Positions 33,801-48,800 of a stretch of DNA of 64,000 bases are shown here, piece by piece; position 1 is the stretch's first letter, and the number at the start of each line of letters is the position of its first letter. Position numbers and translations under genes: made by a program. The DNA is taken from the NCBI GenBank assembly GCA_041665305.1, contig JBAYJD010000002.1, forward strand, positions 1 to 64,000. Reading direction: 5' to 3'. Under the pieces are notes generated by a model that searched no databases, was not told the origin of the DNA, and saw nothing but the letters and a program-made list of their open reading frames with translations. This DNA comes from YA12-FULL-51-18 sp041665305 (GTDB lineage: Bacteria; Elusimicrobiota; Elusimicrobia; Elusimicrobiales; UBA9959).

Positions 33801-36800
33801 CATAAACTCCGTCCGGAGCGAGCAGTCCGTCCAGATCTTCCTGCGAATAACTCCAGGCCGATGGAGAGCCTGAATTGGCGTTGAACCAGGCTGAGGCGGC
33901 GGGAATATTGCCGAAACTGCCGCCGCTGTGGTCCCACCATTTGCCGGTGCCCTTTTCAAGTATCCTCAGTTGCGCGCCGCCGTTCACAAGCGCCGCCAGG
34001 CCGGCGGAAGCCGCGGCGGGCCCGTCGAAAGCGAAGCCGGTTATCGGGCTGATAGAGATGTGATAAGGGCCTGGGGCCGCGCCGTTAAAAGCGGCGACGG
34101 TCCCGGTGGGCCTTGTGATATCGTAAAGGAATTTCACCTGCGGGACAAGAGTGAAAGCCTCTTCGTTGCCGGGAGAGTCCGTGGCTTTGGAGCGCAGCAG
34201 ATACCATCTGCCGCTGGTCATAGCCGGAATCGTGAACGACCAGGTGCCGGACGACGCGCCGACAAAATTAGTCGGATTGAAAGTTTCCGTCTGCCCTGAG
34301 AATATGGACCCGTTATAATAGTCGGTCGTGGCGCCGGTCAGCCTGCCCATGGAAACCTCGACCCGGTCGAGGGTCGAGAACAGGTCCACATCGGCCGCGG
34401 TGCCGGTAACCACGGAGAAGGCCGACAAGACTTTGGTCCCGTCCGGATCGTTCACACTGGAATGGGGGGCGACCTGGTCGTAAGTGAACCGGTTGGAACT
34501 CACGCCTACGGTGAAAAGATCCTGCTCGTTCAGGGCGGCATCTTTGGCTTTGGCGGTTATGATGAAGTAATTGCCGGTGGGCCAGGTTATCGCGCCGTAA
34601 TTCCAGTTGGCGGCTGTGCCTTTCGCGGGGAACCAGCTGGAGGCGTCGCAGGCCCCGTTGAAATCGTCGAAAGCGGGCCGGTAGCACAAGCCGCCGACCT
34701 GCTGTATATTCAAGGTAATGGTGGACACGGAATAATTGTCGTAGCTCGTGCCGGAAATAGTCACCGGCGTCCGGTGGAACGAGCCGCCGGCCGGCACGGC
34801 TATCCAGGCCACGGGCTTCTCATCATCATACGCCACAGGCCCGAGGTCCTGGATCCTAAAATTACCAGCCTTGTCGGTAGTAAGGGTCCTTATCAGGTAA
34901 CTCTTGCTGTTCTCAAGCGCGGGAAGGTCCCAGCCCCAGGTGTTGGGCGAAGCCGCATTGTTGTAGGCCGTGGTGGACTTGTAATTGGCGGCGTCGGAAA
35001 CGCCGTTAAACGCGGTCCCGGTCCACCAGGTATAGGCCGCTCCGGCGCCGGAGGAAACGGCTATCTGCAGGCTCGCTACCGGCGAAACGGCGTCGGACGC
35101 CGTTCCGGCCAGGGCGGTAACCGCCGGGTTTATATAGGCCGGGGTGGTAAGCGCGGCGGTGGGCACGCTGAGATCAAAAGTGAAGGTGGACATAACCACC
35201 GCCGTCTGCACATTGCCGGCCATGTCGGTGGCGGAAGACTTCAGGATATAGCTGCCGCCCGAGGTCCACGGCTGGGACGGGAAGTCATACTGCCAGCTTG
35301 AGACCGTGTTTTTGGCCGGGAACCAGGCGGGACAGGCCGCGCTGAAAGTATTAAGCGAAGGATCGTAACAGTTGGGCGCGGCTATGGAGGTGTTCTGGAG
35401 GCTGAGGGCTATGGTTGAGACCAGGACATTATCCAGGGACCCGCCGTTTATCGCCGAGAGATTCCTGTAATAAGAATCATGAACGGGGACCGTGATGGAC
35501 GCCGTGGGGACGCTGAGGTCGTAGGTGAAGGTGGAACCCCGGACATTGAAGAACGGTTCGTCGTTCGGGGGAGCCGCGGAGTCGCGGGCCCGCGTGGTGA
35601 TGTAATAGGAGGTTCCGCTGGTCAGGCTGCCGGCCGGGATGGACGAATAGCTCCAGCTGTTCCCAGCCAGGACCGTAAATCTTTGCGCGGAACTGTCGAA
35701 GGACGATCCGGAGAAGGAACCGCCGGCCCACCACAGCCCGTCCGAATTCCTTCTGATGCCGATCTTCACCTCGGCCACGGAACCGGCGTTGATGGCGCCC
35801 ATATCCTGCGCCGTTCCGGAAATATCGGTCCAGGCGGAGGTTTTTATGTAAGAACCGGCGGCCGGGACGGCGACCCCCGATTCCGGCGCCGTCACATCGT
35901 AGGTGAAGGTCATCGTGGAATAGACCGTGTCCAGGGTATCGAAATTATCCTTTGCCCTGGCCACCACGGTGTAATTCACATCCGGCGACCAGGAGAAATC
36001 GGTGGTCCAGCCGGTCCAGAGCGCGTTGGTGGACAGCACGGTGAACCAGGCGCTGCCGCCCGGATCGGGCAGGGTGAAATTCTTTGCCGCGTTGTCCCAC
36101 CACAGGTTGTCCCAGGTGTTCTCGCGGATCCTGAGCTGCACTTCTTTCACGCCCGAAGCGCCCAGGCCCGGGTCCGACGCGGTGCCGGTTATGGACGGCA
36201 GGTAGGATTTCCTGGAGGAAGAAGGCTCGACAATCCCGGCCAGCGGCGCCTGGGAATTGAAGGTCACCGTGGCGGAGGAAAGCGGCAGGGCCTGGGAATT
36301 GCCGGCGAGGTCCAGAGCTTTCGTCGTGATCCGGTAAGCCCTGTTCTGGTACGGAACGGCTCCCGCGTACTCCCAGTAGAAGGTCCCGGCCGGGCCGCCC
36401 ACAAGCGACGCCGCCACGGTCGAGACCGCGGAAATAAAGCTCGTCCCGTTCCAGTACGCGTCGTTCCCATCGAAGGTCCCGTCGACAGAGTCGCGGATCT
36501 CCACTTCCACGCGCGAACCGCCCACGCCGCTTATCCCGGCCAGGTCCCCGTTGACCGTGCCTGAAATAACCGCCAGTTTCTCTATATATGTCCCGTCCGT
36601 CGGAACTGAGATCCTGGAGACGGGCGGCGTGGTGTCGTACACGACCTCGTAGATCGAGACGAGATTGGCTGAAAGGTCCGACGGATTGGCTGCGGGGACG
36701 GCGTTATCCTGCGCGCGGGCGCGGAAGCGGTAAACCCTGTCGGAGACCATCGCCTGAGCCAGGCCGGGCGGATTATAGGTCCAGACGCCGGAAGAGGAGC

Positions 36801-39800
36801 TCTGGGGCGACCAGGCGGTCGCGGACCACCAGGAATTGGTTTCATTGAGCGTGGAGGACGAGAACAGATTGGCGTTGTCGTAGTAATAAGTGTCCCCTCC
36901 GCTCAGATAGGAGACCTGCGCCTGAATGTTTTCTTTGGCCGCGATGCCCGAATTTGTGGCGTGGTTCGGATCGTCGGCCGTGCCGCTTATGGGGGAAAGC
37001 GAGGAGATCTTCGCGTTCCAGGAGGGATAATCAATGGCAAGCAGCGGGGCGGTCTTATCCACGGTAAAGGTCACGGAGGAGCCGTTGCCCGCGAAATTAA
37101 CCTGGACATTGCCGGCCTTATCGGCGGCCTCGGCCCAGATGGTATAGCCGTTGTCGTCCGTCCACTCGGGCAGGGCCGAAACAGCCCAGGAAGACTGGTA
37201 GACGGCCGCCGTGGTGGAAACCGTGGCCGTGCCGCTCCAGCCCGAGCCGTTCCAGTATTGGTTGTACTTATTGTCCTTGATGTGGACATTTATATACTGG
37301 ATCTGCACGCCCGGCTGCTGCCCGACATTGGCCAGGACCAGGTCTTCCTGTATGGTCCCGGAGGCGACCGAGACGGCGGAACGCTTCTCCCCCGCCTGGA
37401 CCGAGTTAACCGCGGCGGTGGGCGTTACGATGTCGAAGTTGAACACATTGGCGGCGGAAAGGTCCGATTGCGTGCCTTCCAGCACGCCGTTATTGTAGGT
37501 CAGGTCCGAAGCCCTGCTCCTGGCCTCGTACTGCGCGCCGTTGGCGAACGCCGCCGTGGGATAGGAAACCGTATAGCTCCAGGAAGAACCGGCGGCATAG
37601 TAGACGCCTTCGTTAGTAACGGTCTGGTTCCAGACCGCGGTATAGGTGGAGGCGGCATTGTCCCAGTATTTGCCGGCGGACGCCCCGTTAACCGCTTTCA
37701 ACTGCGCCCATACTTTGTAAATTCCGGCGGCGGGCGGCGTTATCCCCGGCGGGTCCGACGCGGCGCCTGAAAGGACCGGCAGGCTGTTGTAGTATAGCTG
37801 TGAAGCCGCCGGGACCTGCACCAGCGCCGAGGGCGCGGCCGTATCGAAGAAGATCTGGGCCGAAGCCGGCGCGGCCTCCGGCACCCCCGCTATGTTGGAA
37901 CCGATGGAGCTGAAGGTGTAGGAAGAACCGGTTATAAATTCCGGCAGGTTCCGCGAAAAATTCCAGCTGCCCGCAACCGGTTGTATGCCGCCCGTGGAAA
38001 CCTGGACGGACTGCCAGGCCGGGGTGTTGAAGTTCCAGTACCAGTTATCGGAGAGCCTCTGCAATTGCAGCGAAACCTTGTCGGTGTCGGAATTGGCCGT
38101 GCCGCTTATAACGGAGACCGCCTTCTGGTAGCGCGAAGCGCCGGGCGCCGTCACCCTGGTGACGCTCGGAGGAGGCGAGAACTTGAACCTTCTGGAAGAG
38201 GGCGCCGTTTCCCCGTTGGAAGCGTTGTCCGCGGCGCTGGACTTTATCACATAGTAGCAAAGCGCCTTCAGGTCGGGGCCGGTTATCGGATAGCTCCAGG
38301 AATCATCGGCCGGGATATAGGAATTCACGCCCAGCCATTTCTCGGAACCCTGCCAGGCGGAGCCGTTCCAGTACATGCCGTTATTGCCAGGCGCCGTGCA
38401 ATCCGCGCCTTGCGTTCCGTCCTGCTGTATGCGGATCTGGACGGTGGAGATATCGGCGGTATAATCCGAGGCCGTGCCGGTTATGGCCGTTATGGTCTGC
38501 ACCTCACCGTCCTCCACCGCCGGGACGGTTATACCGGAGAGCGGCGGGACCCTGTCCAGGGTAAAGGTGGAAACGGTAAGGCCGAAAGCCGAATAATTCC
38601 CGGCCCTGTCCGCCGCCTTCACCTTCATCACGAATGAGGCCGAAGACCGGCCGACCGACCAGGAATCCGCCGCGGTCGCCGGCGTATCGGCCGGCAGCGA
38701 GGAAGCCGACACGCTCCAGTTCTCGGCGGCCGTTATAACCCCGGAACTGTATGCCGTGCTCCAGGACCTGGAGCCGAAGTTCCAATACTGGTTGGGCTGC
38801 CGGTCCGTGTCGGCAAGCTCTATCCAGAGCGCGCTGAGCCCGCTGGGGATGCCGCCGCCGGCCACGGGATCCAGCGCGGTGCCGGACAGCGAAGAAAGCG
38901 CGTTAAAGTAACTGAGATGGGCCGGCGCCGACACTCCGGCCAGCGGCGTGGAATAGTCCAGGATAAAAACGGCGGTTGAGTATGTTATTTCGGTATTGGG
39001 GCCGCCGTTCACCGGCTGGGTATTGTCCCTTGAATAGGACTGCACCTCGAACCTAAAGCCGTCGCCTTTATCAGCCCCGGTATGGCAATCCCCGAGATTC
39101 GCGCCTTTAAAATCGGAGGTGGACATTTGCAGGATCCATTGCGCCAAAGAGCCGGAATTCTGCGCCATCCAGCCGTCGGTAAGCGGAGCCGTCACCCAGT
39201 TGTTGTACCCGGTATCATAATCGCAACGGGCATTGAGCGAGTCATAGCGGCGCACCCGCACGAAAACATTGTTCAGGCCGGAAGGAGCGGCGCCTAGGTC
39301 CCCGCCGTCGGTTTCGGAAGCGGTTCCGGCTATGTTGGAGATCGGCGTATTCCTGTAGATCACGCCGCCCCCGCCCGCAGCGGGCCAGGTGGATTTTGAA
39401 ATCGGCACGAAACGGTCCATTTTAAAGGCAACGCCGCCGGTCGGAGCCGGCGTGTCCGCCGTGTTCTCATTCCCCACGGTATCCCGGCCTCTTACATAGA
39501 CCGTGAAGTCGCGGGAACCCTGCAGGGTATTGAATTCGTTAATCAGGTTCGCGTCCGCATAGGTCCAGGAGGAGGTAAAGATCGAGGTGGCGTTCAGCCA
39601 GCTGGCCGCGCTGAAAGCTCCCCAGCCGGAGCCGGTCCAGTAATCGCCCGGGGTGTTGCGCTTGATGACGACCTGCACGCCGTTCACCGGATTTATTCCG
39701 GAAACCGGCTCGGAGAAGTCGCCCGTTATGGCCGGCATGGAGGCGTAAGAGAAGGCGCCGGGCATGGTTACCGTGGTGACGGGGGCGGAATTGTCGTAGA

Positions 39801-42800
39801 TGAACGATCTCTCTACGAAAGACTCCTGGTTGCCGGCGCGGTCCACGGCTTTTACGCGCACTTTGTAGACGGAGCCGTCGTTAAGCGCCGGAGGCCAGGT
39901 GTCAGCGCCCGGATAAGACCAGGAAACCGAGGAACTAAGCTGCACGCCGAACTGGCTGTCGGTATTGCCGTAATAGGTTATGGCGAGCGGGCGCCAGTTG
40001 TCGCCGGAATCAAAATTCCCCGCGCCGTCGTACTTGGTATTGGCGCCGACATCCACTATCTGGATAGCGACCCCCGCCGGAGCCACGCCGGAATAGGACT
40101 CCGCCGGCAGGTTAACCCAATCCACGGCGGTACCGCTAAGCGCGCTTATCTGGGCCAGGTTCTGATAAGCCTGATAGGGCGCCAGAATGGAGGACGAAGG
40201 CTTGTTGACATCGTAAACAAATTCGCGGTACACCGCCCCGGCGGCGCCGACCGGAGTGATATTGCCGGCCACATCTTTAGCCCACAGTTCTACTTTATAG
40301 CGTTTATTGGGGTCCAGAGCCGGCGCGGAAAGATCCCACGGATTGACCGCGTTGACTATCAGGAAGGTGGACCCCGCCACGCTCCACTGGCCGCCGTCCC
40401 ATCTGGCTTCCACGGCCCGGTCCGGCAGCAGCCTGGAGAGCTCGGCCTTTACCGGCGGCACTATGCCGGCCGGAGCGTCGGCCGCATTGCCGGTCAGCTG
40501 GGTTATGGGCCGGATGTCGCTGTAGAAAGCGCCGGTCCCGGACATCGGGGTGGAGATCGTTATGGTCGGATAGTTGAAGTCCGAAGTGACCGAGACGGCC
40601 TCGGGGGCTTCCTGGTTGCCCGCCTGGTCGAGACCGGCTATTGAGAAATTATACACCTGGTTATGCGTGGAGATGACCGGCATGTCGTAGCCGACCGGAG
40701 GATAGTTCCAGGCGATAGTGGAGGCGGAAACCGTGAAGTCTACAGACAGTTCCACCACGGTCGGGGAGCTCCAGCCGAGAGCCGTAGTGCCTTTCCAGTA
40801 CCAGGTATCCGCCCCGTAGGTGTAATAGATCCGCAGCTTAAGTCCCGACGCGCCGGAAGCAAGGCCCGAGGCGCCGCCGTAGCTTGTGCCGGAGAGCTGC
40901 GGGATGGAATTACGGATGTAACTGCCGGCCGTGGGCGTGGAAACCCTTGAAACGGGCGGGGTGCCGTCCACCACGAAAGAGCGGACGGTGAGCGGGTCCT
41001 GCATATTTCCGCCGTTGACGCCCATAGGCTCGGCCTTGTCGAAAGCCCTTGCCATCAGGGTATAGTTCTTGTCGGAGATCCAGTCCCCGGAACTGAAGGG
41101 ATAGGTCCAGGTGTCCGTGCCGTTGACCGTCTGCCAGGCCGCTTCGGAAGAGATGGCGTTGGTGAAGATAGAACCGTTCCAATAGTAAGTGGAACTCCCT
41201 TCCAGATAACCCAGGTTGATCTGCACCTTGTTCAGCTGATCCGGAGAGAACGGCAAAGGAGTATCTGCGGCGGTGCCGTTGAGGGCCGAAGCGCCGTTAA
41301 GGACCGAAGGCTTGTAATTGCCGGCGGCCAAAGGCTGGATTATACCGGAAGTCGGCGGGGTTTTATCGCAGATAAAGGTTATGGAGGAAACCCCGTCGGC
41401 AAACCCGTTCTGCGTATTACCGGAGCGGTCCACGGCCCGCACCTGGAGAACATACAGGAAACCGCTGTTAAGCGCCGCGTCGAAGCCCGCCGGAGCGTAG
41501 GACCAGGTATCGGTGCCCGCCACCACATTAAAGCTGGAAGAGAAGCTGTCGAACCCGGCGCCGGTCCAATATTTAGAGCCGTTGTAGATCTGGACTTCCA
41601 CCCTGTCGAGGTCCGACTTATAATTGGGCAGATTGGAGCCGGGCGGGTCGAACGCGGTGCCGTTTATGCCGGAAAGACTCCTGAACACCTGCCTGTCGGC
41701 CGGGAAACCCAGGTAGGCGTTGGGGGTGCTGGTGTCGAAGATCATGATGCTCGACGACGCCATGCTGTTCTCGTTGTTCTCGATATTGCCGGCCTTATCC
41801 CTGGGCAGCAGGAACACCCTGTAACGGCGGCCGTCCCTGAGGGCGGGATTCACCAGCGTCGCGGTGGACCAGTTGACCGTGGCCTGCGGGGTATAGGCGG
41901 TTTCGATATTGGTGGTGGCGGAGTCGAAAGCGGAGCCGTTCCAGTAATAGCCGCTCTCCACATCTTTTATCCTGACGGACACCATGCCGCCGAATTCCTT
42001 CTGGAGCGAAGGCTGGGTTATATTGCCTGGGTCGGTGGCGGTGCCGGAGAGGGTCGGCATGGATCTTATGAACTGTCCGACCGGGGCCGAAATAAAGCCT
42101 ATGGGCTTGGTATTGTCTATCACGATCCTGAGCTGCGCGGGACTGCTTTCGGCCTCGTTGGAGGAGTTATAGCCGGTCACGGTTATGGTGTAAGAGGCGT
42201 TATCCACCGTGAAAGCCGCGGCGCTGTTTATGCCCTGGTTCCAGGAATTACCGTCGCGGCTGACAAAGGTATAGGTGTCGGAGTCCACCCAGTGCTGGGA
42301 GGGTTCATACCACCAGCTCGCGGCCCCGATCAGCCTTTGCAGGCGGATCTGGACGCTGTCCACCGCCCTGAGGTTGGTGCCGATACCCGCGATGTTCAGC
42401 ACATCGGCGGGTCTGAAATTTTTATCATTGGCGCCGGCCGGGGTCTGGATCGTGGTATCCGCCTCCGGGGTCTGGACAGTGAAGGAGATGTCGGCGTTCT
42501 CCACCGTACCCGGAGATTTTTCGTTCGCGGCCTTATCCACCGCCAGGGCTATCACATTGTACTGGGACTGGTTTATCCAGTTTATGGCCGAGGTGTTCCA
42601 GGTCCAGGTGCTGGGCTGGGCCACATCCGGATTATGCGCGGTTATAGTTCCGGTGGTGAACCAGATCCGGTTATTGGGATAGACCCCTCCGGGACAGGCC
42701 ATGAAGCTGTTGAACAGGTTGTTGTAACATCTGGGACTGCCTTCGCCGCTCGTTTGTTTAAGCGAGATCCTCACCACTCCCGGATCCTGCAACTGCCCGG

Positions 42801-45800
42801 GGAAAGTATCATAAGCCGTGCCGGTTATGGCGGGCACCGCGGTGACGCCGCCTACCGGCGCCGTGGCGAGGGAAACGGGCAGCGTGGTATCGCCGGTAAA
42901 GTAATTGGTGGTGTATGCCGTCTGAAGATTTGAAACTATATCGTGGACGCGGCTCATGGCGTAATAGGTGGTGCCGTCGGCTATGGCCCCGGCCGGCAGG
43001 TTATAAGACCAGGTGCCGGAGGAGACGCCCGAGAACGAAGCCGCATACCACTGCCTGGCGCCAAGGTTAAACCCGGAACCGTCCCACCATTTTTCATCCG
43101 AGAGCCGCTGGATGGCCAGTTCCACGCCGGACGCCGGATCAATGCCGGACTCAAAGTCACGCGGAGAAGCCCAGCCGTGCAGGTTTTCCACGGAGTCGTC
43201 GGCCGTACCGGTTATGGCGGGCACAGCCCCGATAAAGCTGTTGTCGGACGGGAAGGTTATTTTGGAGGCCGGCGTGGTAAGGTCCACCACGAAGGTGAAG
43301 GTGGAGAAATAGGCGCCGGAATAATTGTTCTGCGCCTGGTCGCGCGCGTACTGGTTTATGTAATACTGGTAGCCGTCCTGCTGGGAGGCCGCGCTGATAT
43401 TTTTGGTCCAGTCCGGGAAGATAAAAGTGTCCGCGTCGTAGAAATCAGGAGCGCCCAGCCAGTTGCCGTTATAAAAGTCCCAGTAAGCCCCGCCCGAACG
43501 CCGCAGCCGCAGCTTAACTCCGCTCACGCCGCTGGGCTCGTTAAGACCGTTCTCATTATCGGAGGCTGTGCCGATTATAAGGCCGGTCGAAGCCGCCAGA
43601 GCGTAAGTTTGCGGCACCGTGACATCGGTCAGGGGTACGGCGCTGTCGAAGGCGAAGTAGTGCGCGGGGTTGCCGTCCGCCTTCAGATTGCCGTTGAACT
43701 GGACCTCCGTAGGGGTATCCATCCAATTGCCGGCTTTATCCACGGCCCTGACCCAGACCGAGATCTTTGAATTGTTGACCGGCGCAAGAGACGGCAGGGC
43801 GACGGACCAGTTGCCGCCCGCGTAGGCCGCGGTGCTCCAGCGGGTGTACTTTGTCTCGGGAGTGGTATCCCAGTCATCCAGGGTATTCGTATAGGTGCCT
43901 TTCCAGTAGGCGTTAAAGGCGCCTCTGGCCTTGACCATGACATGTACCTTGTCTATGGCTCCGGAATCGCCGGTGGTGCCGTACAAAGCGTTCACGGAAT
44001 TGAAGTAGGCGCCGTTCGCCGGCGCTGTGGCGACCGCCACAGGCTTCTGGTTGTCGAACCTTATCAACCGGCCCAGCCCGGCGGGGACGGAAGCCGGCTC
44101 TCCTGTATTGGGCCCGAATTCCCTGTTCTGCGCCAGATCGTAAGCCCAGGTAACGGCGAAATAATCATTGGTCCCCAGGCCGCTCATGACCGACCGCACC
44201 TGGGCCGGCACGCTCCAGTTCCAGGACACCACCGGATTGCCCGAACCGTAAGGGCCGGTGTCGACGGCGGTCTCGAACCAGTAGGGATTGCCTCCGTCGA
44301 ACGCCCCGCTGCCGGCGCTCCACCAGCCGCCGGTGTTAAGTTTCAGGGCTATCTTGACCGTATAAGTGCCTAGCCTGGCCTCGTAGGTCCTGTCGTTAGC
44401 GGCGTCGTCGCTGGCGGTGCCGGAGACGGACGCAAGCTGGTTGACATATTCTGTCGAGGGACTGGTTATGGTGGAGGTCGGTTTATCCAGGTCGAATTTT
44501 ATAACACGGGCGGCCGCGGCCGAAACATTCCCGGCCTCATCCTCCGACCGCGCTTCTATCTTATACTTGTGATCGTTGACGAAGACGATATTCGCGTTGT
44601 TGTAGTTCCAGCCGGCGGCCGGGCCAAGTGCATTAAGCCACAGCGGGGCGGAGCAGGCCGTAAATGAAGCTCCGTCGAAGCAAAGACTGTAATCATTGGT
44701 CTCGCCTATAACATCGCTTATAGCCACCGCCACCGTGCTGACCCCGGTATGCGCCGAACTTTGCGCGCTGGCGGAACCACCGGTCACCGGGGTGGAGACC
44801 AGCACGCTCGAATAAGTGGCGCCGTCCAGCGGGTAAGTCAGGGAAACCGTCGGAGCGGTCGTGTCGTAAGTCACGACATAGGTGGAATAAAGAACGGAGT
44901 AATTTCCCGCGTAGTCAAGGGCGCGGGCCTCTATGGTATAAGCCGCGTCGTCCTTAAGCATCGCGGACGGCACGGTGTAATACCACGAAGTGGCGCCCAA
45001 CCTTGTAGTGGTTATCCAGTTATTGTCGGAAGCGGCCCAGGCCGCGCCGGTCCAGTATCTGGTCCCGTCCACTCCCGTGGTGGAGATCCGGAGATCGGTC
45101 CATTTGTGCCCCGACAGGTCCGCGTCGACCGTTCCGCCTATGCCGCCCAGCGCCCTGACGGCGGGGGCCGAAGGCGTGGTGATCAGCACGGACGGCGGGG
45201 TATTATCCACTATAAATCTCGCGGAGGTATAAGGCCAGGTATTCCAGTTGCCCTCGCCGCCGTCGTTCGAAAGCCGGGCGTCGTCCATGGCCTTGGTTTC
45301 AAGGACATATTCCCTGTCGCCGGCCGGCCAGACCACGGCGCCGGTGTATTGCCAGGTCCAGGACGGGGCCGAGCCGGTAAGCGCGGTGTTAAGCCAGGCC
45401 GTCTCGGAACTGACCGCGCTGGTGAACGCCCCGCCGTACCAGTAATAAGTGTCGGGAGACTGTAGATAAGAAAGCCTTACCTTGACATCGGCCACCCCCG
45501 CGGAATTGGCGGCTGGATTATCGGAAGCCGTGCCGTTAATGTCGTCCTGGCCGACGGACCCCGGCTTATAGCGGCCGGCTATGCCGTTGCCGTCGTCGAC
45601 GGGATAGATTATGACCGGGGACGGCGCCGTCTTATCCACAGTGACGACCAGCGAGGACTGGCCGACCGCGAATTGGTCCTGGATGTTCCCGGCCAGGTCC
45701 CTGGCCCTGGACAGGATAAGGTACCTGCCGCCCGTGGCCAGGACGCTGTCCAGCCCGGCCGGGGAATAAACCCAGGAAGTGGCGTCGGGCGACAGGGTCC

Positions 45801-48800
45801 CCACCGTGTTATTGACATCATGCCAGAGCGGCGTTTCACCGGCGTCCGTAAAGTCGGCGCCGTCATACCACCTGGGAGCCGCTCCCGTCAGCCTGCGCAC
45901 GGCCACTTCGACCGCGGTGCTAAGCCAGGCGTCGTAAGCAGTACCGGCCACGGCGGAGAGGCTTCTGAGGCCGGATTTATTGGCGTCGACCGGCAGGGTT
46001 ATCCTGGCCGTGGGGCTGGTAATATCGAAGGTGAACGCCTTGTCCGTGGCCGTGCCGGTGTTGCCGGCCTTATCCACGGACACCAGCTGGACGAGGTAAC
46101 TTCTGTCGGCTTCCCAGGCCGCGCTGTTCTGGAAATAATCGGTGGTATAGGAGGCCACGCCGGCGTTGACCGACGCCGTCAAATAAGTTTCCGGCGCGTC
46201 CGCTGTAAAGGTGGAGGAGGCCCAGTTCCAGTATTGCGCGGATTCCTGGCGTTTCACCCTGAAGTAAGTGTTCACTATGAGGCCGGGCGGCACATCGCTC
46301 ACGCTTCCGGTCAGGGAGCCGAGCGATCTGACGAACGCCTTGGAGGGATTCGTGACGGCGGCCAGCGGCGCGCTCGAATCGATGACGAAAGTCCGCCCCG
46401 CGCCGGGAGTTTCCACATAGCCGTTGCCGGTGGCTTTGGTTTTTACGCGATAGGTCCTGTTGCCGTTCCACGCCTCGGACGCGACCGAGGTGCTGCGCCA
46501 GATGGTTCCGTCAAAAGAATCCACCCCCAGATAATAGGCCGGATTGTCCTGCGCGGACAGCCATTGCAGGCCGCTCCAGACCAGGTCGTCGGCGTTATTC
46601 TCCACCCCGTCGGGCCCGAAATCCGTTATCCTGACGGCCACCGTGCTGGAATAAACCGCGGTGCCGGAAATGACGGGTTTCGGCGTCGGCGCCCAATGGG
46701 GCGTAGCCGCCGTCGGATCCGTTATAACCGAAACGGGCGGAGGTGTTTTGATGGTAAACAGTATATGCGGGCCGGGGCCGGTGGAACCCGGTTTTGCCAC
46801 TTCATTGTTGGCTTTATCCACGGCCTTGGCGAAAATGCGGTAATCTATGCCGTCCGTGCTGGTGATCCAGGACGGGGTGGAAGCGCCAGTGGCCTCCCAT
46901 TTATCGCCGGGCAGCACCGAGGCGTCATAGAAGATCTCGGAAGCGGACAGCCAGTTGCCGGCGGCGCGGTCCCAGTAACCGACGGGCGTACTTACCTTGT
47001 AATATGAAACCCTGACCTTATCCACCAGGCCGGGAGCCGTATCGGAAGCCGAACCGGAGACCACCGACAGCTCCGTCTGGATCACCGAACCGTCGGCCGG
47101 ATAAGTCACGGTGGAGGTGGGCGCGGTAAAATCGGCCTTGATGTTCGTGACGGTGGAATAGACCAGCTGGTAGTTGCCGGCCTTGTCCTGGGCGTAAGAA
47201 TTTATCTCGTAGGTTTCACCCGTCTGCCAGGGGTTGGCGTTCAACTGCCACCAAGTCGCGGAGGCGCTCAGGGTTCCGTAGGTCGGTATATGGTTCCAGA
47301 CCTGCGGCGCGCCCTCAAGCGTCCAGCTCGAATCCAGGACGCGGTAATAATGGTTGGCGTTCGGGCCGCTGAGCTGTTTAACACGCACAAAAAGGTCCTT
47401 CACGATGCCGTTGGGAGCGTCGTAAGAGCCGCCGGTGATCTTTCCGGTCTGGCTTATATAGCCGCCGTCCGACGGATATGAAACTGCGCTCGTCGGACGG
47501 GACACATCGTAAACGAAACTGCCTTTCAGCGCATAGCCTTCCTGGTTCTGGGCGGCGTCCCAGGCGTTGGTGTAAACGCTGAAAATAACGCCGTTGTTAT
47601 TGTCGTACATGCCGTCAGCCGGCGTATAAGTCCAGTTATCGAACGACCCTGAGGGAGCGGCGTACAGCGTCGGAGGCGCGCCTCCCCAGATCGCGCCGCC
47701 CTGCCAATACTGGTTATCGCTCGACCTTCTGATATAGATCATGACATTGGACACACCCGAAGAGCCGGGATCGGCGCTGGTACCGCCGATAGTTATGCCT
47801 TTATAGTTGAAATGCTGATTGTCGGACGGATAGGTAACCGTGGAAGCGGGCGACTCGGTATCATATCTGAAGGTGGCGGTGGTGAAGGTCGTATCCCAGT
47901 TGCCGGCGGTATCCTTCGATCTGGCCCTTATGGTGTAACTGACTCCGCTTTGCCAGGTCGAGTTCTGGATATTGTAGGTCCAGCTGGCCGAGGTCTGGTA
48001 AATCTCGGTCTGGGCGGGGACCCAGGGCGCCGCGTTGATATTGGCGCAGGATGTCCATACAGGGAACAAACCGGGATTGTAACACGCGGAAAGCTCGCTC
48101 ATAACGGCGAACTGCACCTGTGAAACGGCGATATTGTCCCCGGCGGTACCGGTAATGTCCGGCAGCGTGTTGTGGTTGGCGCTGCTCGGCAGGGTTATGA
48201 CCGTAACGGGCTTTTCATTATCGAAGGTCACCGTCACACCGACTCCGGCCGGCACATCGCCGTTCTGGGGCTGTCCGGAGTTGGGCCCGTACTCCCTGTT
48301 CTGCGCCAGATCGTAACCCCAGGTCACTATCCTGTAATTGGAGTTCTGGTTGTTCGCGTCCGAAAGATAGTTATTGAGCGCCGTCGGCAGATTATAGGTG
48401 AATTTGCCGGTGTTGACGCCGGTCGTACTGAGATTGGCTTCGTACCACGACGGATTGGAAGCGGAGCAGTTGGTCCCGTTCCACCAGCCGGTTTCGGAAC
48501 CGGTCAGCCTTTTGATGGCGACCTTGACCGTATAAGTGCCCAAACCCGCTTCATAGTTCCAGGAGGAGCCGGTCAGATCATCCGTGGCCGTGCCCCGTAT
48601 CTGCGTAAATCCGGTGGTGTACCCGGCCAGCGGGTAGGTGATGGTGGAAGTGGGCTTTATGGTGTCGTAATTGATCGTCACGGCTGAAACCGCGGACGGA
48701 TTGTCCGCGAAGTCCGCGGCCTGGGCGTCTATCCTGTACTGGACATCGTTCGCGAAAGCCAGGTTCGCGCTGTTGTAGGTCCAGTTGTCCCACACGCCGC